NCBI GenBank assembly: GCA_905182995.1
Contig: CAJJDP010000107.1
Coordinates: 159,818 to 223,817 of the forward strand
DNA: 64,000 nt
Direction of reading: 5' to 3'
DNA from: Paramecium octaurelia
Taxonomy: Eukaryota; Ciliophora; Oligohymenophorea; Peniculida; Parameciidae
Numbering within the stretch: position 1 is the stretch's first letter; every line of letters begins with the position of its first letter. Position numbers and translations under genes: made by a program. The notes beneath the pieces were generated by a model. It was not told the origin of the DNA. It saw only the letters and a list, made by a program, of their open reading frames with translations, and did no database searches. Positions 50,323 through 62,937 of this stretch are shown here, piece after piece.

Positions 50323-52062
50323 TCATCGATAATAATTATAAATCAACTAAAACATCACGTATGGCTTATAAATCATTATAACTGCATCACACTTTTCAAA
50401 ATACCAAATTCCACATGATTTCCATATTATATTTATAATAGGTATCCTAGAAGCATTAATATTGAAGAAATCCAAGGTAAAACTCACAACCTCGCCTTTA
50501 TCAAATCTTTCAATAAATGTTTGGGAACATAATTCTTAGGAATATATCTATGAACTTCTCTAAAGAATCTTGAATTCTTATAGAAAATCAACTTGAATTT
50601 AGTGTTTTTATCATCGATTTATAATACTAAGAGTATTAATACTCCATTGAATCTATATATAGTACTTTGTTTTCAGATTCATTATGCAAGAACATTCTTA
50701 CTGCCTTTATTGTTAATCTTATTTCTAACACTAAAGATTAGGATTTATCTCACAAAACTAAAGAAATGATTCTAATAAATTTCATGAAGTACATGAATCC
50801 TTAGAATTCATTAAATTGAGATAGTCAATGATTTCAACTCAAATCCTTATTCGATCCAATGATATAAACTGTTTCATTACAAATCTCCATTAATTTAAGT
50901 TCTGCAATCGATAAAATCAGTTACCTTTTAGACTCAATTTAATTTCTCAATATTTATAAAATTCATTATAAATGTTATTCATAGAAATGGATCTTTACCT
51001 AGTTACCTAGTATCCTAAATCCTCATAAGAAATTCCTCAAAGATCAATAAAATGAGCAGCTTTGTATCATTTTGAATTAATTATACTAGATATTAATTTC
51101 AGCTATAATTGTTCAATCTATTAAGAAGAAAGCTTTCCAAATTATAAAATGTGCGTTATACTTACATATTTAGTTAAAAGAAGATAGCGACTAGATAAAA
51201 TTGTTATAATAAAAATAAAGTCATTTTCTAAAATATCACATTTCTCTATAATTTCTATAGTGTCAAATACAAATTTATGAGATCCGCAAATACAAATAGG
51301 AGTTAGAATGAAACTCTACAAAAATCCCAAACTTTCAGCGATTGAGAGGAATACTAATCCATCTTGGCCTTGATCTATAAAAGTTGCTGCCCTTACAAAT
51401 CCGTTCCAACCCAAAGTATCAATGATGCTTAACGTTAACCAAAGGAGTCCAGCCAATAACTTCATTTATTTTATAGATTACATGTAAAATCCTGTACCAT
51501 TTCAATAAGGATTAGTGAGCACACATCCCCCTGTAGCCCAAATAAAATATGTACATCTGGAGTGCATTAAATATCAAGATATTGAGGAGCGCGTATAATA
51601 TTCTAATTTTTGGATATCCTAATCCAGCTTAAATGCAGTTATCCATCAGGTTCAAACATGTAGTTCCTAAGATGAAAAGATAGGAAATGTAAAGAAGGCG
51701 TACGAATGATTTCTACGGATCTTGCAATTCACTCAAATTGAAGTGGAAAATCTTAATGAGAGGAGGCCAGTTAAAATCATTCCAATTGATTTCAGATTAG
51801 TCAGGTTTGTTACTTATAATTGCTGCCTCTATTTTATCCATTTGATAATAAAGAGTGATATAATAATCCTTTATTATTATTATGTGATAGTTGCATTCTA
51901 CACTAAATATTATATAAAATTCCTAAAAATGTAATAAAAAGTAGTCTTTGAATAGCCTTGTCCAAAATAAGTGAATGAGTAATAATATGCTTTCCACATA
52001 GTGTGCCATTTTATGAAAGTGATAGTAAAACCTATTGGAGGAAAATAAGAAATGTTTGCCAT
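50323..52062 (-). CDS. Multi-pass membrane protein (exon model incomplete)
   Basis: Start ATG 52060-52062 (MANISYFPPIGFTITF). Minus-strand coding pieces include hydrophobic helices FVRLLYISYLFILGTTC, IRILYALLNILIFNALQM, LLAGLLWLTLSIIDTLGW and AESLGFLQSFILTPICIC, later FREVHRYIPKNYVPKHLL and a C-terminal IIWKSCGIWYFEKC ending at TGA 50323-50325. Many short introns are required and I could not place them all. The pieces could belong to one or two genes. Six or more membrane helices suggest a receptor or transporter. No family recognised. Confidence 0.45.
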
Positions 52063-52080
52063 TCAATTCGATTATTCTAA
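52063..52080. promoter_or_regulatory. 18-bp divergent gap between two start codons
   Basis: Separates ATG 52060-52062 (minus) from ATG 52081-52083 (plus). The plus-strand start is supported by an exact exon sum; the minus-strand start is less certain. Confidence 0.4.
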
Positions 52081-52719
52081 ATGCCTATTATCAAATCTAT
52101 TTAATCACCAGTATATATAGTTGACTAAAACAAAAGGACGAAGTGACCTTCAATCAGAATCTAACAAAATTCCGGTCGTGTACTCAAATAGGTTCACTTA
52201 ACAAGGAGGAGCAAATGGCCAAAAAGAGAGCAAATGACGATTTAAGTGATGCGATGAAAGCTATAAAGCGAGAAAGAGAACTCTTCTATTATGTGGAGAA
52301 GGGCACCTCAATTGATCTAATTGAAAAAATTCTTATGAATGATCCTAAGAGGTATTTAATAGATTTATGCAATTGGAAGATACCTTTATGAACCAAAAAG
52401 TCCCTTGAGATTAGTGAACAAAAAGAATTCATAAGGATTTACTCTATTATATATAGCAGCAAAGAATGGATTTGAGGATGTTTGTAATATCCTAATTTAA
52501 TATGGTGCTGATTAAAATATTTCAGTATAAGTAATTTATAATTGGTAATATATTTAGATAAATTAAATTGATGATTATCCATTGGTAGCTGCATTTCGAT
52601 GGAGACATTTTGAGATTATTGATCTTTTATTAGCCAATAATCCAAATGAAAAAGTGAAAACATTATGTTAATAATCACTCGACAAGAGTCAAAGACAAAA
52701 ATATTCTTAATATTTTTGA
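52081..52719 (+). CDS. Ankyrin-repeat protein (185 aa)
   Basis: Three introns (52111-52136, 26 nt; one of 28 nt ending at a GGAAG; one of 27 nt before INQIDDYPL) give exact codons. The protein starts MPIIKSIQSPDEVTFNQ, has a helical basic segment (MKAIKRERELFYYVEKG), and carries ankyrin repeats: SQGFTLLYIAAKNGFEDVC, NILIQYGADQN, DDYPLVAAFRWRHFEII and DLLLANNP. It is short, with only about three repeats, and lacks another domain. Likely a protein-binding adaptor. Confidence 0.75.
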
Positions 52720-52810
52720 AAATGTATTCATATGGTTACTTATTTTCTATATGTGTGTATTATTTAAATTAATATCATTCTACTCTTCCTATTCTTTTAA
52801 TTAAAAACTC

Positions 52811-53755
52811 ATGAAAACCATCCTAATTTTGTTTATCTTAGTCACTATCATAAATTCAATTCCATTGATATGTTCAGATGCTGTGACTATGGCAGATTGC
52901 AAGGATATAATAAATGGAATGTAATATTGATTTATTTATTTTTAAAAGTCATGAATGCATTTGGTATGAAAATACGTGTTAATTGAAATCCTGCTAAAAT
53001 TCTTAAATTCCTTGTGATGGATTAGCTTACAATGGTGAACTCTGTGCTACTAGTAGTTAAGGGTGCAAATCAATCAAATCTTGCTCAGAAATTGACAATT
53101 AACAATCATGCTCATAAGTCAAACCATATGGAGTAGAATGCCATTGGGAAGAATCATGCATAGTTAAGAAATGTTCTCACAATTCAAAATCAAATTGCAG
53201 ATAAACTAATGGGGTGAAATGCATCTATTAAGATCAATAATGTTCATCAATTAAACAATGCTCTGATATTATTGAAAAATCAAACTGTTTGAGATCTTCA
53301 ATTCAAGAAATAAATTGCATTTGGATGGACAATCAATGTGTTACAGAAACCTGTAATCTTATCCGAACCAAAGTATTTATTTAATATTATAAAATTAGGA
53401 AAATTGTTTCAATACTAGGAGGAATTCAGAAAAATGTTTCTTCACTCAAATTAAAGGTGGAGATAATTAGTGTTTGAGTTGTTCCTAGTTAACCGAATAA
53501 TGCAACTGTAATCAATATAGCATTTTTGGTTGTAATTGGGTTAATAACTCTTGTCAGGAATTTAAATTACAACTTGCATGTAGTACTGAGGATGAGAAAT
53601 AATGTCTGAGTGATAAATAATGCGTTTGGTATAAACCTATGAATAAGTGTCTTACTATTGAGAATGCTTCATTAAATGACAGAGCCTGCGATATTTATGT
53701 ATTTGGTTCCATTTTACACGTTTGGATACTCATTGTTCTAATAGTTTTTTGGTGA
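52811..53755 (+). CDS. Cys-rich secreted or surface protein with signal peptide
   Basis: 296 aa; introns 52921-52948 (28 nt) and 53373-53398 (26 nt), exact sum. A clear signal peptide (MKTILILFILVTIINSIP) is followed by repeated modules rich in regularly spaced Cys and the pattern C-x-W or C-x-Y (CIWYENTCQ, CHWEESCIVKKC, CIYQDQQCSSIKQC, CIWMDNQCVTETC, CNWVNNSCQEF, CVWYKPMNKC). The C-terminus ends in a hydrophobic stretch (ILHVWILIVLIVFW), either a GPI signal or a membrane anchor. This resembles ciliate surface-antigen or Cys-rich repeat proteins, though much shorter than typical immobilisation antigens. Confidence 0.82.
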
Positions 53756-53906
53756 TTTATCAAATATTATTTATATTAAAAATAATTTTATTTATATGCT
53801 TGTTTTCAGGAGTATTTTCAAATATAAATAATAAATTTACGAGGCTCCCAAAAGGTTTAGTAAAAATGAAATACAAATTAATGCTCAAAAATAAAAGGCT
53901 AGATTG

Positions 53907-54467
53907 ATGTAAGAAAAACTATTATAATAAACTTCCAACATTGAAAGTAATACTCCAAGAATTGTTTCAATTTTATTTGGGGTCATGACAGTCCCCACAT
54001 TTTACTATTTTTACAATGCTCTTAGTATTAGATTTGAAGACATTTCATATTTTTACAATGTAAGATTGTGCATAGATTGGTTAAATTTAAAATATGGCTT
54101 ATTATGTGGCTCTTTAATTGGTTTGAACATGATGAAATTTGATGATTTCAAAGCTAAAAATAAATTAAGATCAAAAGTGCCATTCAACTACACATATTAC
54201 TCTCTCCCCATCCTTTTGGGTTTGTGTTCATATTCATGTATCGAAACTTTATCACAATGGTGGGTAGTACCTACTCTCGTAAATATCATTTCAACAATGA
54301 TAGCATACTCACACTCAACGAATATGGGGACTGCTCCATTTTGGACTTTTGCAATTGTATATTAAATACTTGTTTTGGATTTAATAGCCACAGGAAGTCT
54401 TTTTTGGTCGTAAAGGAATTTAAATTTGCATAGAGAAAAAAGAAAAGAGTTGTATTCTAAATATTGA
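53907..54467 (+). CDS. Four-helix membrane protein (186 aa)
   Basis: Intronless, from ATG 53907 to TGA 54465-54467. Hydrophobic segments: PRIVSILFGVMTVPTFYYF, YGLLCGSLIGLNMM, YYSLPILLGLCSYSCIETL with VVPTLVNIISTMIAYS, and FWTFAIVYQILVLDLIATG. The C-terminus is basic (RNLNLHREKRKELYSKY). The layout is reminiscent of small mitochondrial inner-membrane proteins of the TMEM69/DUF3429 type, but the match is weak and I make no firm assignment. Confidence 0.65.
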
Positions 54468-54579
54468 AAGAACAAATATAAATATAATAATTAACATGAA
54501 TCATTAATTTTTAATTGTCCTTCGGATGTCTATTTTGAATATTCTCAATAAAATAGTAGTTCTTTGGCAAATATTTGCG

Positions 54580-55092
54580 ATGAATCCAGATCAGACATTA
54601 TAACATACGAACTCTCTTAAGTCTTTGCAGGAAATTAATTATTGCTAATGATAAAAGGAAGAGGAGAATCTGTTGAAATAGACGAATGAAGTTTTTAGGC
54701 TAATCAATCTGAAAAGTAACTATCTTAACAACACAGGGTAAGTAATTGAAATTCCTAAATTTATTAATGAGGCCAAAACAAAATTATGATTGTTTGATCC
54801 ACCTCATCGTCCTAATGCAATTGTGGAAAACTACTTATCAGATGGGAAGGGTATAGTGATGAAATCAGAATGTCTTTTAGGAATTCTTGAATAAAAAAGA
54901 ATATATATGAGAAATTGTTGGAAAAAATGATTACAGTACAAAGTTTGTTAATAGTAATGAACTTTTGCTTTGGTGATGTGATCTATTATTTAAATTAAGA
55001 GCAACAATGAATTTTGGATTATCATTTAATTAGGTAAGAGAGTGAGTGTTCTACTTAGAAAGTTAAAATTGGAAGTAATAGAGATAATTTGA
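54580..55092 (+). pseudogene. Degenerate protein-coding frame with several in-frame TGA codons
   Basis: A single frame from ATG 54580 keeps coding-like sequence over 170 codons (MNPDQTLQHTNSLKSLQ, KQTNEVFRLINLKSNYLN, LFDPPHRPNAIVENYLSDG, GIVMKSECLLGILEQK) but holds about five internal TGAs. I could not find short introns that remove them while keeping frame. It may be a decayed gene or a gene with undetected introns. On the minus strand another frame (RMLQCLIWIHRKYLP) is also open here, so the coding strand is not certain. Confidence 0.35.
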
Positions 55093-55144
55093 ACCAATTA
55101 ATTCTTAAATTGATATTTAACTTAAATAAATATTTTTCATTTAA

Positions 55145-57792
55145 TCAACTAATATGAATATTCTCCATAGCGATTTGTTCCTCAGTTTAAATTTGCAATT
55201 TGGTGACATCAATTCTCACTAAAATAATGTTGGGATAAGATTTACATTTTAGAGCAATTTCTTAGCATAAATTAAGTTTAGTAGAGAATTTTGTCTCAAA
55301 AATTCTTAAAATTTATGATTCTAATGAAAAAGCATTAGGAATTAGATAGGATTTCATTTTGGAGATGTATTGCTTCATATTTTATGTATTATTGGATTCT
55401 ATTGAAATATATTCCATATCAAATAGAAGATGTTATTTGGTTAATATAGTCTTAAAGAAGTTTATCAAATAATTCATATAGTTGGGCATTTTTAATTGGA
55501 TACATTTTGTAACGTTGCTAATCATAGTGAAAATCATTTCTAAAGTCAAAATGCATATTCTTACTGTTAGGTACTTTTGCCTAGATTTGCATTAATAGGT
55601 CCTTAATATCGTATTGATTTAAATCAAGGATTGATAATCCACAAACTAATTCGCTATAAGTTCTACCTTCATCATATATTCTATTAATTATATAATATAA
55701 TTATTACGCTGACTAGAGGATATTAGCATAAAATTCAATTATACTATTTTGCTATTATCCTTACTTCAGGTTAGTAAAAAGCAGACAAAGTAGAGTTAAT
55801 TAAAGGCTTTTCTATAACAATTTAGTGTTCTTGATGAGAAATTAGAATGTCAAATTGTAATCTGCAACATCATGCAGCAACATTAAATAATACAACTCAC
55901 ATATCTGATTATACTAATCTGGTTCATTCTAAAGAATAATGTCAAATTAATTTTAGATTTATTAAAAGTCTGCTAAAATCCTGTCATATTTGATTGGATA
56001 AGCTTCTAAATACTTTTTCAAAAGTAGAGAGAGAACAGATAAACTTTGGTTGATATGGTGATTGGTATTTAAGCAATCTTTTACAATTTTAAGTATGCCA
56101 TTAAATAAGATATTTTGAAGACTAATGGGCCAATTTTAGATAATGAATTCAAATACATTCAATATCATTTCTAAAATAATAAATTTGAATACTTTCTCGA
56201 TATTTATATTAATGTTACTCTTACTGTGCTAGATTCCATTCACTCTCAATTAAACCAAAAACAGAAGAATCTCCTTATTCTATTCTGAATATTTCACAAA
56301 GAGTCATTAAGATGTTTTCTTTGTGTATAAGTTTAGTTTGGTTTTGATATAATACCTTGAGATCAGCAAATGTTTGATGTGTAATTAATTATTTGGCTGG
56401 GTACAAAGAGTGCAGATAAATAAGATTGTTTACAATTTTGCAGATGTATAGGGGGATAGCAATTACATCTAGGGTCAGTTACTCTTTTAGGGTTGAGATC
56501 ACCTTATTAACACCTTTTTCACTTATTGCATTTTTCTCTAGCAACTTTCTCAACAAGTTAAGTATTTACATTTTCAAAGGAATGTAAATACTATTTGGGA
56601 TTTTCAGTATTTATATTATTTCGGATAGGAACTTTTCATCAAACATATACATGGGGATTGAAGAAATGTTCTCGCAAATTACAAAATAATGAGCTTCAAG
56701 TTTAATGCAATTGAATTCTTCATGTTTTTGGTCATCGTTGATTAGATCTTTCAAACGAAAGAGTTGTTTCAACATCATGTCCTCTGAGAAATAGCCAGCC
56801 ACGTGATGGATAAAGTCAGCACCAAATTACCTCACTTTTATTAATAGATAATCGTCTGAATCATCTTCTCCGATTCTATTGAATTGATTTTCATATTATC
56901 TATAATCTAACATAATCAAATTGACCATCGCATAAAAAATGATAGATTCTTATTTCCAGTCTTCAATTTTCCTATCTGATAACAATTGCTTGAAGACCTT
57001 CATTATTTGGTAAGCCAGATATTTATCAGTGATTCTTTGGTTTTCATTCTACATATAAGTAGACATCAATATATCGAATAGCATTGTTTGAATGTCTAAT
57101 GGAGGGACTCCATACTTGTTTGATTTGTAAACGACTTTAGCAAACTTTCTCAGTAATTCGTATTCAAGACAATGATAAGTCAGGATTTCACAAAATTGTT
57201 AATTGATTGTATTCTTTGTAATTTCATCAAATTTATTAATTGGTTAAATCAATGAAACATAGAGATCAGCTAAAAGATTCAGTTTTTGAATATCCACCAA
57301 ATCGTAATAGGAAGTCATTACTTAAGTGATAGTTTTGAAATCTGCAGGTAGGATTTTAACTTTGATGAAACGATTGTTCATCATTTCTGTAATAATTTTG
57401 ATGTGAATACTACTATAAGTAGTTTAGTTGATGATGGATTAGATAATGCTTAACGATGGCAATGACATTTCGATTATAAAGTTTAGTAAATCGCAATAAA
57501 ATGGAAGTAGATATGAGTCAACCACATTCATGAAATTCTAGATGATAATCTATATCTAATTTTGAATATAATTGGGGGAGCATTCATAATTCTCTGTAAT
57601 GTTACTCTTCAAAAATATAAAGTATTGCAATCTCAGATTTTAATCGTTCCAAGGTAAAAGTAATTATTCAAAACCTTATTCGATTTTTCGAATATCCTTG
57701 AAGATTGTTTTGAGTTCAAGCAAAGCGTTGATGCGAATATTTTAATCCGCATGATATAATTGTTCTATTAACACTTATGTATTGTAATCCAT
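55145..57792 (-). CDS. Large alpha-solenoid protein, importin-beta/HEAT-like
   Basis: ATG 57790-57792 opens MDYNTQVLIEQLYHADQNI and INALLELKTIFKDIRK, resembling the N-terminal helix pair of importin-beta family members. The frame stays open for about 550 codons of Leu/Ile-rich helices (YCDLLNFIIEMSLPSLS, KLNLLADLYVSLIQPI, KYLAYQIMKVFKQLLSD, LNLLRKLLEKNAISEKG, ENILMTLCEIFRIEQG). After about 56140 one or more short introns are needed, then it ends KCKSYPNIILVRIDV, TEEQIAMENIHIS at TGA 55145-55147. Total length about 870 aa fits a karyopherin. The exact family (for example transportin-3/importin-13) is not determinable by eye. Confidence 0.6.
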
Positions 57793-57872
57793 TTAATTAA
57801 TTAATGGAACAAAATACTAAAACTAACTAAGAATATGTAATGGAATCTTGTTTATTTTAGTTTAAAAAACTG

Positions 57873-60505
57873 ATGCTGATACGCAAGAAAATGAATGATG
57901 TGAAGGCTGATCAGAGTCCCACTGTGATTAAATACCTGGTGAGAAGAAAGAGTGCTGACGAAATTCAGGTACCATTGCATGATGTCGAATACAACAATCA
58001 ACCAGAAAGGAAAAACGTGCTGTACTTTAAGAACTTCCAAAAGGTGACAATAGATCCGCATATAAAATTGGATGAAATCAATGAAGAAAAATGGACAATC
58101 ATGACCAATAATTATAAATCACTCATAGAGAGATCTCGTTAAAGCGTTTAAAGACATAATGAGAGTGGTTAGAGTCTATTCCATAATAAGGAACCACGTA
58201 AGATGTAATTCATTACAAGAAGATAGTCAATTGAATATCGATTACGTGAAATTACTACTTCTACCAGCAATCACACTTCAGTCTCACCTCTGAAATTGAC
58301 TACTCAATCCAATGTCAATCCTTCAGTAGACCCCACTTATGCTCGATTCAAAAAATATTATTAAAGAATTGGCATTCCCACCGATAGTCCCATTAAATTG
58401 AGACTATAAAGGATGATGTCCATTCCAATGGCACCTCAAAAGAAGAAAGACAAAAGTACTTATTCAACGAATTCTCAAAATCGTTCTCCTTCTCCAGTTT
58501 CTAAGATTCTGAACACAAAAGCCAATAGTCAATTGTAATACCTCAAAGAAATCAGAGAGATATGTTCCATAGCCTCCAACTATCATGCAGAGGTTAAACA
58601 AGATGAAAGAAATCAGATTTAACATGCAAGTTAATAGGTTGGATACATCTAAGCTGAATTCAATAAATTTCACAACATGTTGACATCGGATTTAGAAACT
58701 GTCAATTTCATTGATGATAAAAAGTGATTATTATAAATAATGAATAATTTACTATATTAATTTTAGACTATTGGCTTTGCATGTGATAAAGAATACCATA
58801 AGGGAATGAAAGAAGTTAAGAGACGATTCCAAGAAATCAACCAATTTAAAAAGAAGGCACTGAAGGATTTTAATAATGTGGATAATGTAATAAATTCCAT
58901 TAGTGACATTATTGAGAAAAGGAAAAGAGAACCTCTGAGCAAATCCATTGATTGCACTTCCTTTCCCAACACCAAATAATAGAGACTACAATCGTGTCTC
59001 AATAAAATGGGCTAAATAGATTACGATTAATAACAACTAGATAGAGAATCTGGAATCAGAACTGCTAGCATCTTTTCTGATCGAATTGCTGCCGTACTAC
59101 CATAAAAGGAACTGGCTGATAAAGAATTGAACCAAGAATTAGCTATCAATTGTCATTTGCATGACACTTCTAAATTCGGATAAATTATGGAATAAGCCTT
59201 GCTTCTACATTCCTTCCACAAGGACTGTAGTGAAAAGCTTAATCAAAATCTAAGTTTATTGGATCCCAACAATTTTAAAACCAGAAGGGAGAGGGCTAAG
59301 TTCCAATATAGAAATGAAATGAATTAAAAGAGCATCTAAGCTTAGGAATATTACATGAAAAAATTTCAATTAGAACACATGAGATTAAAGGATAGATTAA
59401 TAGACTCTGATCAAAAAACACTTATCGATCATAAGTATGGTTAAGATAGAAATAAGGGATCTAAAAGTGCAAAAAATAGGAAGAGAATTCAATAAGTAAC
59501 AGAAAAAATTAATAGAAATAAAATAGTTGTTATCTAAAATTTATTTAAATCAGGACATGATCAAAAATCCCAAAAAGCAGAAGAAGTACTTAGGTTCTTA
59601 GAATTGTATTCAAAAGTTGATCGAGAAAATAATTAAGTATTTAGTTAAATAATTGAAATCAATGGTTAATTTTCAATGAAAATTGAATTGTATTTGAGGA
59701 AGATTTTCTTCAAATTCTCCAATTAAGAGTGTGATGATTTAAATGAACTGTACAAGTATATAAATTTGTCAGGTTATCTTGAATGTTTTCGTCTGTCCCA
59801 TCTGGACATTGAAGACAAAGAATTGATCACTGTTTATGAGAACAATGTGAAGATTTAAAATTCGGATAAGGATCGAGGAATGAATTTTACTTTTTTCAGA
59901 GATTCTCTAATTGATGTTGCAAATTGCATTTCTTTATTGCCCAGCAAAGAGGAAAAGCTACATAGGTAACTCTCTTAATTTATAAGTGTAGATTGGTGGA
60001 GGAATACCTTTTGGAAATTTATAATCAAGTGCTTGATTAAAATGAAATTCGAGTACTCACAATTAAATCTTATTAAGTGTTCAATGGTCTATTCTTTCCG
60101 CTGATACAAAAACTGTTTCTTATGTATGGTCAATCAATATAGAATTACAACTTCCATGATCAAAGACTTAATTTGGACAAGATTATTTTGGTGTTTATGC
60201 AAATAAAGGTGTTTCCACAAAAGTTCAGCAAACAATTCATAAGACATCATTATTGTTATTGTGCTGAACAGGATGAAGGATTAAATGTGAATGAATTTCA
60301 GCATTTCATAAACATCATGGCTTTGAGTCAAAGCAAGCGCATTTCGATTAGTAGGGAACTCAACAATATCATACAGTATAACCAATATAAGTTGGCATCG
60401 AAGTTCGAAGATATAAATGAATACGAGTAAAAAATATTCAGGAAAATAATGATATTTTATTTTCATAGTGAATTCTTAAATTTATAAAATGTTGAATAAG
60501 ATTGA
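57873..60505 (+). CDS. Long coiled-coil protein with weak EF-hand-like C-terminus
   Basis: From ATG 57873 one frame runs 2.6 kb to TGA 60503-60505 with one clear intron (59966-59991, 26 nt). The sole interruption is TGA 58725-58727. It is either removed by a 66-nt intron (58701-58766), or marks the end of a 284-aa gene followed by another starting at ATG 58740 in the same frame. The N-part is polar and Ser/Thr-rich (RKSADEIQVPLHDVEYN). The middle is coiled coil (GMKEVKRRFQEINQFKKKAL, FQLEHMRLKDRLIDSDQ). The C-part has helical and DEGLNVNEFQHFINIMA stretches that faintly resemble an EF-hand. No family recognised; cytoskeletal or axonemal roles are plausible. Confidence 0.65.
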
Positions 60506-60715
60506 ATTTATTTTAAACATTCTCTTAAATTAATAAGATATAAACATCAATTAAATTCATTGCGTGAGATTTCACTAGATAGATCATCATCTAAGATAAT
60601 TGATCAGATAATAATTTTGAGGAATTTTAAATATGTATTTATATAATTCATAAGCAATTTGATTGGAATTCAAAGCAGTTTTAAAATTAATAAATAAATT
60701 TATTGAATACCAATC

Positions 60716-61054
60716 ATGGCTACCCTCAATGTGCATATCAACCTAAATCAATACCAGCTGATCTTACAGTAGGAGAAAGCCAAAAATACTTATTCACTAC
60801 AAAAAAAAGAGTTTCCTCATGGCCCCATAAACATTTATGAATAAAGGTTCAACTCAGTCAATTTCTCAAATACTAAAATAAATGAGGTGATTGGATGGAT
60901 CCTCATTATAGCCGTCATCCTACTCATGCTCGTGATGGCTATATCTCTGATTCAAGATTCAGTGGTAGGCTTTGCCATACCATTGTTATCAGTTGTTACA
61001 TTCTTCATAGTGTATCTGAATTGGGTGTCTATGAAGTTTTTTGTAAACTCATGA
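60716..61054 (+). CDS. Small membrane protein with C-terminal helix pair (112 aa)
   Basis: Intronless, ATG 60716-60718 to TGA 61052-61054. The soluble N-terminus (MATLNVHINLNQYQLIL, LQKKEFPHGPINIYEQR) is followed by two adjacent membrane helices (IGWILIIAVILLMLVMAISL and VGFAIPLLSVVTFFIVYL). No family recognised. Base composition is typical of the neighbouring genes, supporting a real gene. Confidence 0.7.
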
Positions 61055-61406
61055 ATTTGAACATTCTATTTTGTATTGATTCAAAAAGCTAACTGTCTAT
61101 TATATATTATATCAGTGAATATATGTTAAATATTGATTAACATTCTTGATTCAATTTAAATCTTAGAAATTCCTTCCTTCCTATCTGCTATAATTAATTA
61201 TATATTTTATTACGACTTTAATTAATCCTGTAGTATTCTGTAAATCCACCATTCAAAAACTATTAAATATTCAAATGAACCTTCATCTAGAGTTGCCTAT
61301 CACTCTGTAGTGACTCTCAAGTGGAAGAAATGGAAATTTTAGTATTCAAGGATTTATTCCATAAAATAATCTAGGTGTTTAAATTTCGAATGATCATTTG
61401 GATTTT
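61055..61406. other. Convergent intergenic region, nothing recognised
   Basis: 352 bp between converging genes, AT-rich, with no coding or RNA feature that I can support. Confidence 0.5.
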
Positions 61407-62790
61407 TCAATAATAAAATAAAATTAAACAAAGATGATGGGAGGTTGGGCAGTAGTAGAAGTGGACCAAAGTCACCACTAAGTCTTGGCAGTCGTTCATC
61501 ATGGTATCAATCAACATTTGGGATCCCACCATCAAACCTTCAAAATCATTGAGGTACGCCATTAAGTTGTTGCTGGAACCAACTATTAATTCATTCTTGA
61601 AACAGAAGATCACAAGAGAATTTAAGTGAAAGTCTTTGAACCATTACCTCATACAAATCAACCAGCACATGTCACAGCAGCTGTCTATTTGTGATTCCAT
61701 AAATAATCATATATACATTCATTTACATTCAATCTAACATGTTGGTAGTCTGAACAATTCTCTACGAAACTTCTCTAATCTAGTTAAAGTCTTATGAGAT
61801 GACTAAAGAGTCAAAATATATTTCTAATACTGTAATGTTCAATGGTGGTTGTATAAAACTTTATTAAGATTGTTCAAAATGGGAAACACCTTCAATTGAT
61901 GGATATCTCTTAAGTTAAATGAGTTGTACAAGGAAGCTATGATGCTTCCAACACAATCACAAATTTCAGTTATTGTCCATTAAAAGCGATACTGTATCTT
62001 TTGGATTTTCTTTTGCTTTTCGTTTTCCAAAGAAATCACTATTTCTACTTAACTATGCTATTTACGATGTCTTCGGAGAATGGCAAGAATATTTGATCTA
62101 ACAATATGATACCTGCACAGCTATCTCTAATCAAATTTCGTGTTTCATGAACAGTTGCATCTTCAAAGGAATGACCTGATCTGATTAACCTTATTAAAAT
62201 CAGCATTTACCTTCCAATATACATAACCCAATAGTGAATGAAATTTATTGACTCCATATTCGTATGTCTATCATTATAGCTTTTCTTAAAATCTGTTCTC
62301 CTAACTTATTCATTAAAGTGGTGTACCGATACTTATGTCAACGAATCTCTTTATCGTTTAAAACTATTGTTATGAAACCCTATTTAAAGTTGACACTATT
62401 CGAACAAGAATATTATATTTCTGATTTTATATATCTATAAGTTGGATAATGTATGGAAATTGAATCTCTATTCTTTAATTGCGTCTCTTCAAGTCCCACT
62501 AAATGCTTACCTGTTGGTTTAGGGAGTATATTATATATTCATGCAAATTCATTACTTAACCAACATACTTGATTTTAAACATTAAGTCGACAGAATTAGG
62601 TTGCAAAGGGAGTAATATTTAGAATGTTATTAAGTATCAATAGATATATAGAAAGTCTCATTATATAACATATAATCAGAAATGAGAATATGAATGATAT
62701 TGAAAGATCATCGATGATTTTGGATGAATCAATCTGGATATTATAATTGAAACTGCCTGTCTTTAGCACAGTCAGTGGCAATTCCAATTA
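61407..62790 (-). CDS. Hypothetical protein, several exons, model incomplete
   Basis: Minus-strand coding pieces appear in order: LTVLKTGSFNYNIQIDSSK with a hydrophobic helix (ISFIFSFLIICYIMRLS), PKPTGKHLVGLEETQLKNRD, YPTYRYIKSEIQYSCSNS, TTLMNKLGEQILRKAIMI, then FEDATVHETRNLIRDSCAG, KKIQKIQYRFQWTITEICDC, LYNSFNLRDIHQLKVFP, and a last exon DSCCDMCWLICMRQW ending at TGA 61407-61409. A 33-nt intron near 62303-62335 removes one in-frame TGA; other joins and the true start are unresolved. It could be more than one gene. No family recognised. Confidence 0.35.
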
Positions 62791-62937
62791 GACCTCTTAC
62801 AGTTGGATTTCAATATGGATACTTCATAATTCTTTGTTCTTATAATATTAATTATCATTTAATAATGCATTCATTTTATTCATCTCTCTGTTTGTATTTT
62901 TACTCTTGATTCAAATGACATTTTCATTTATTAATTA

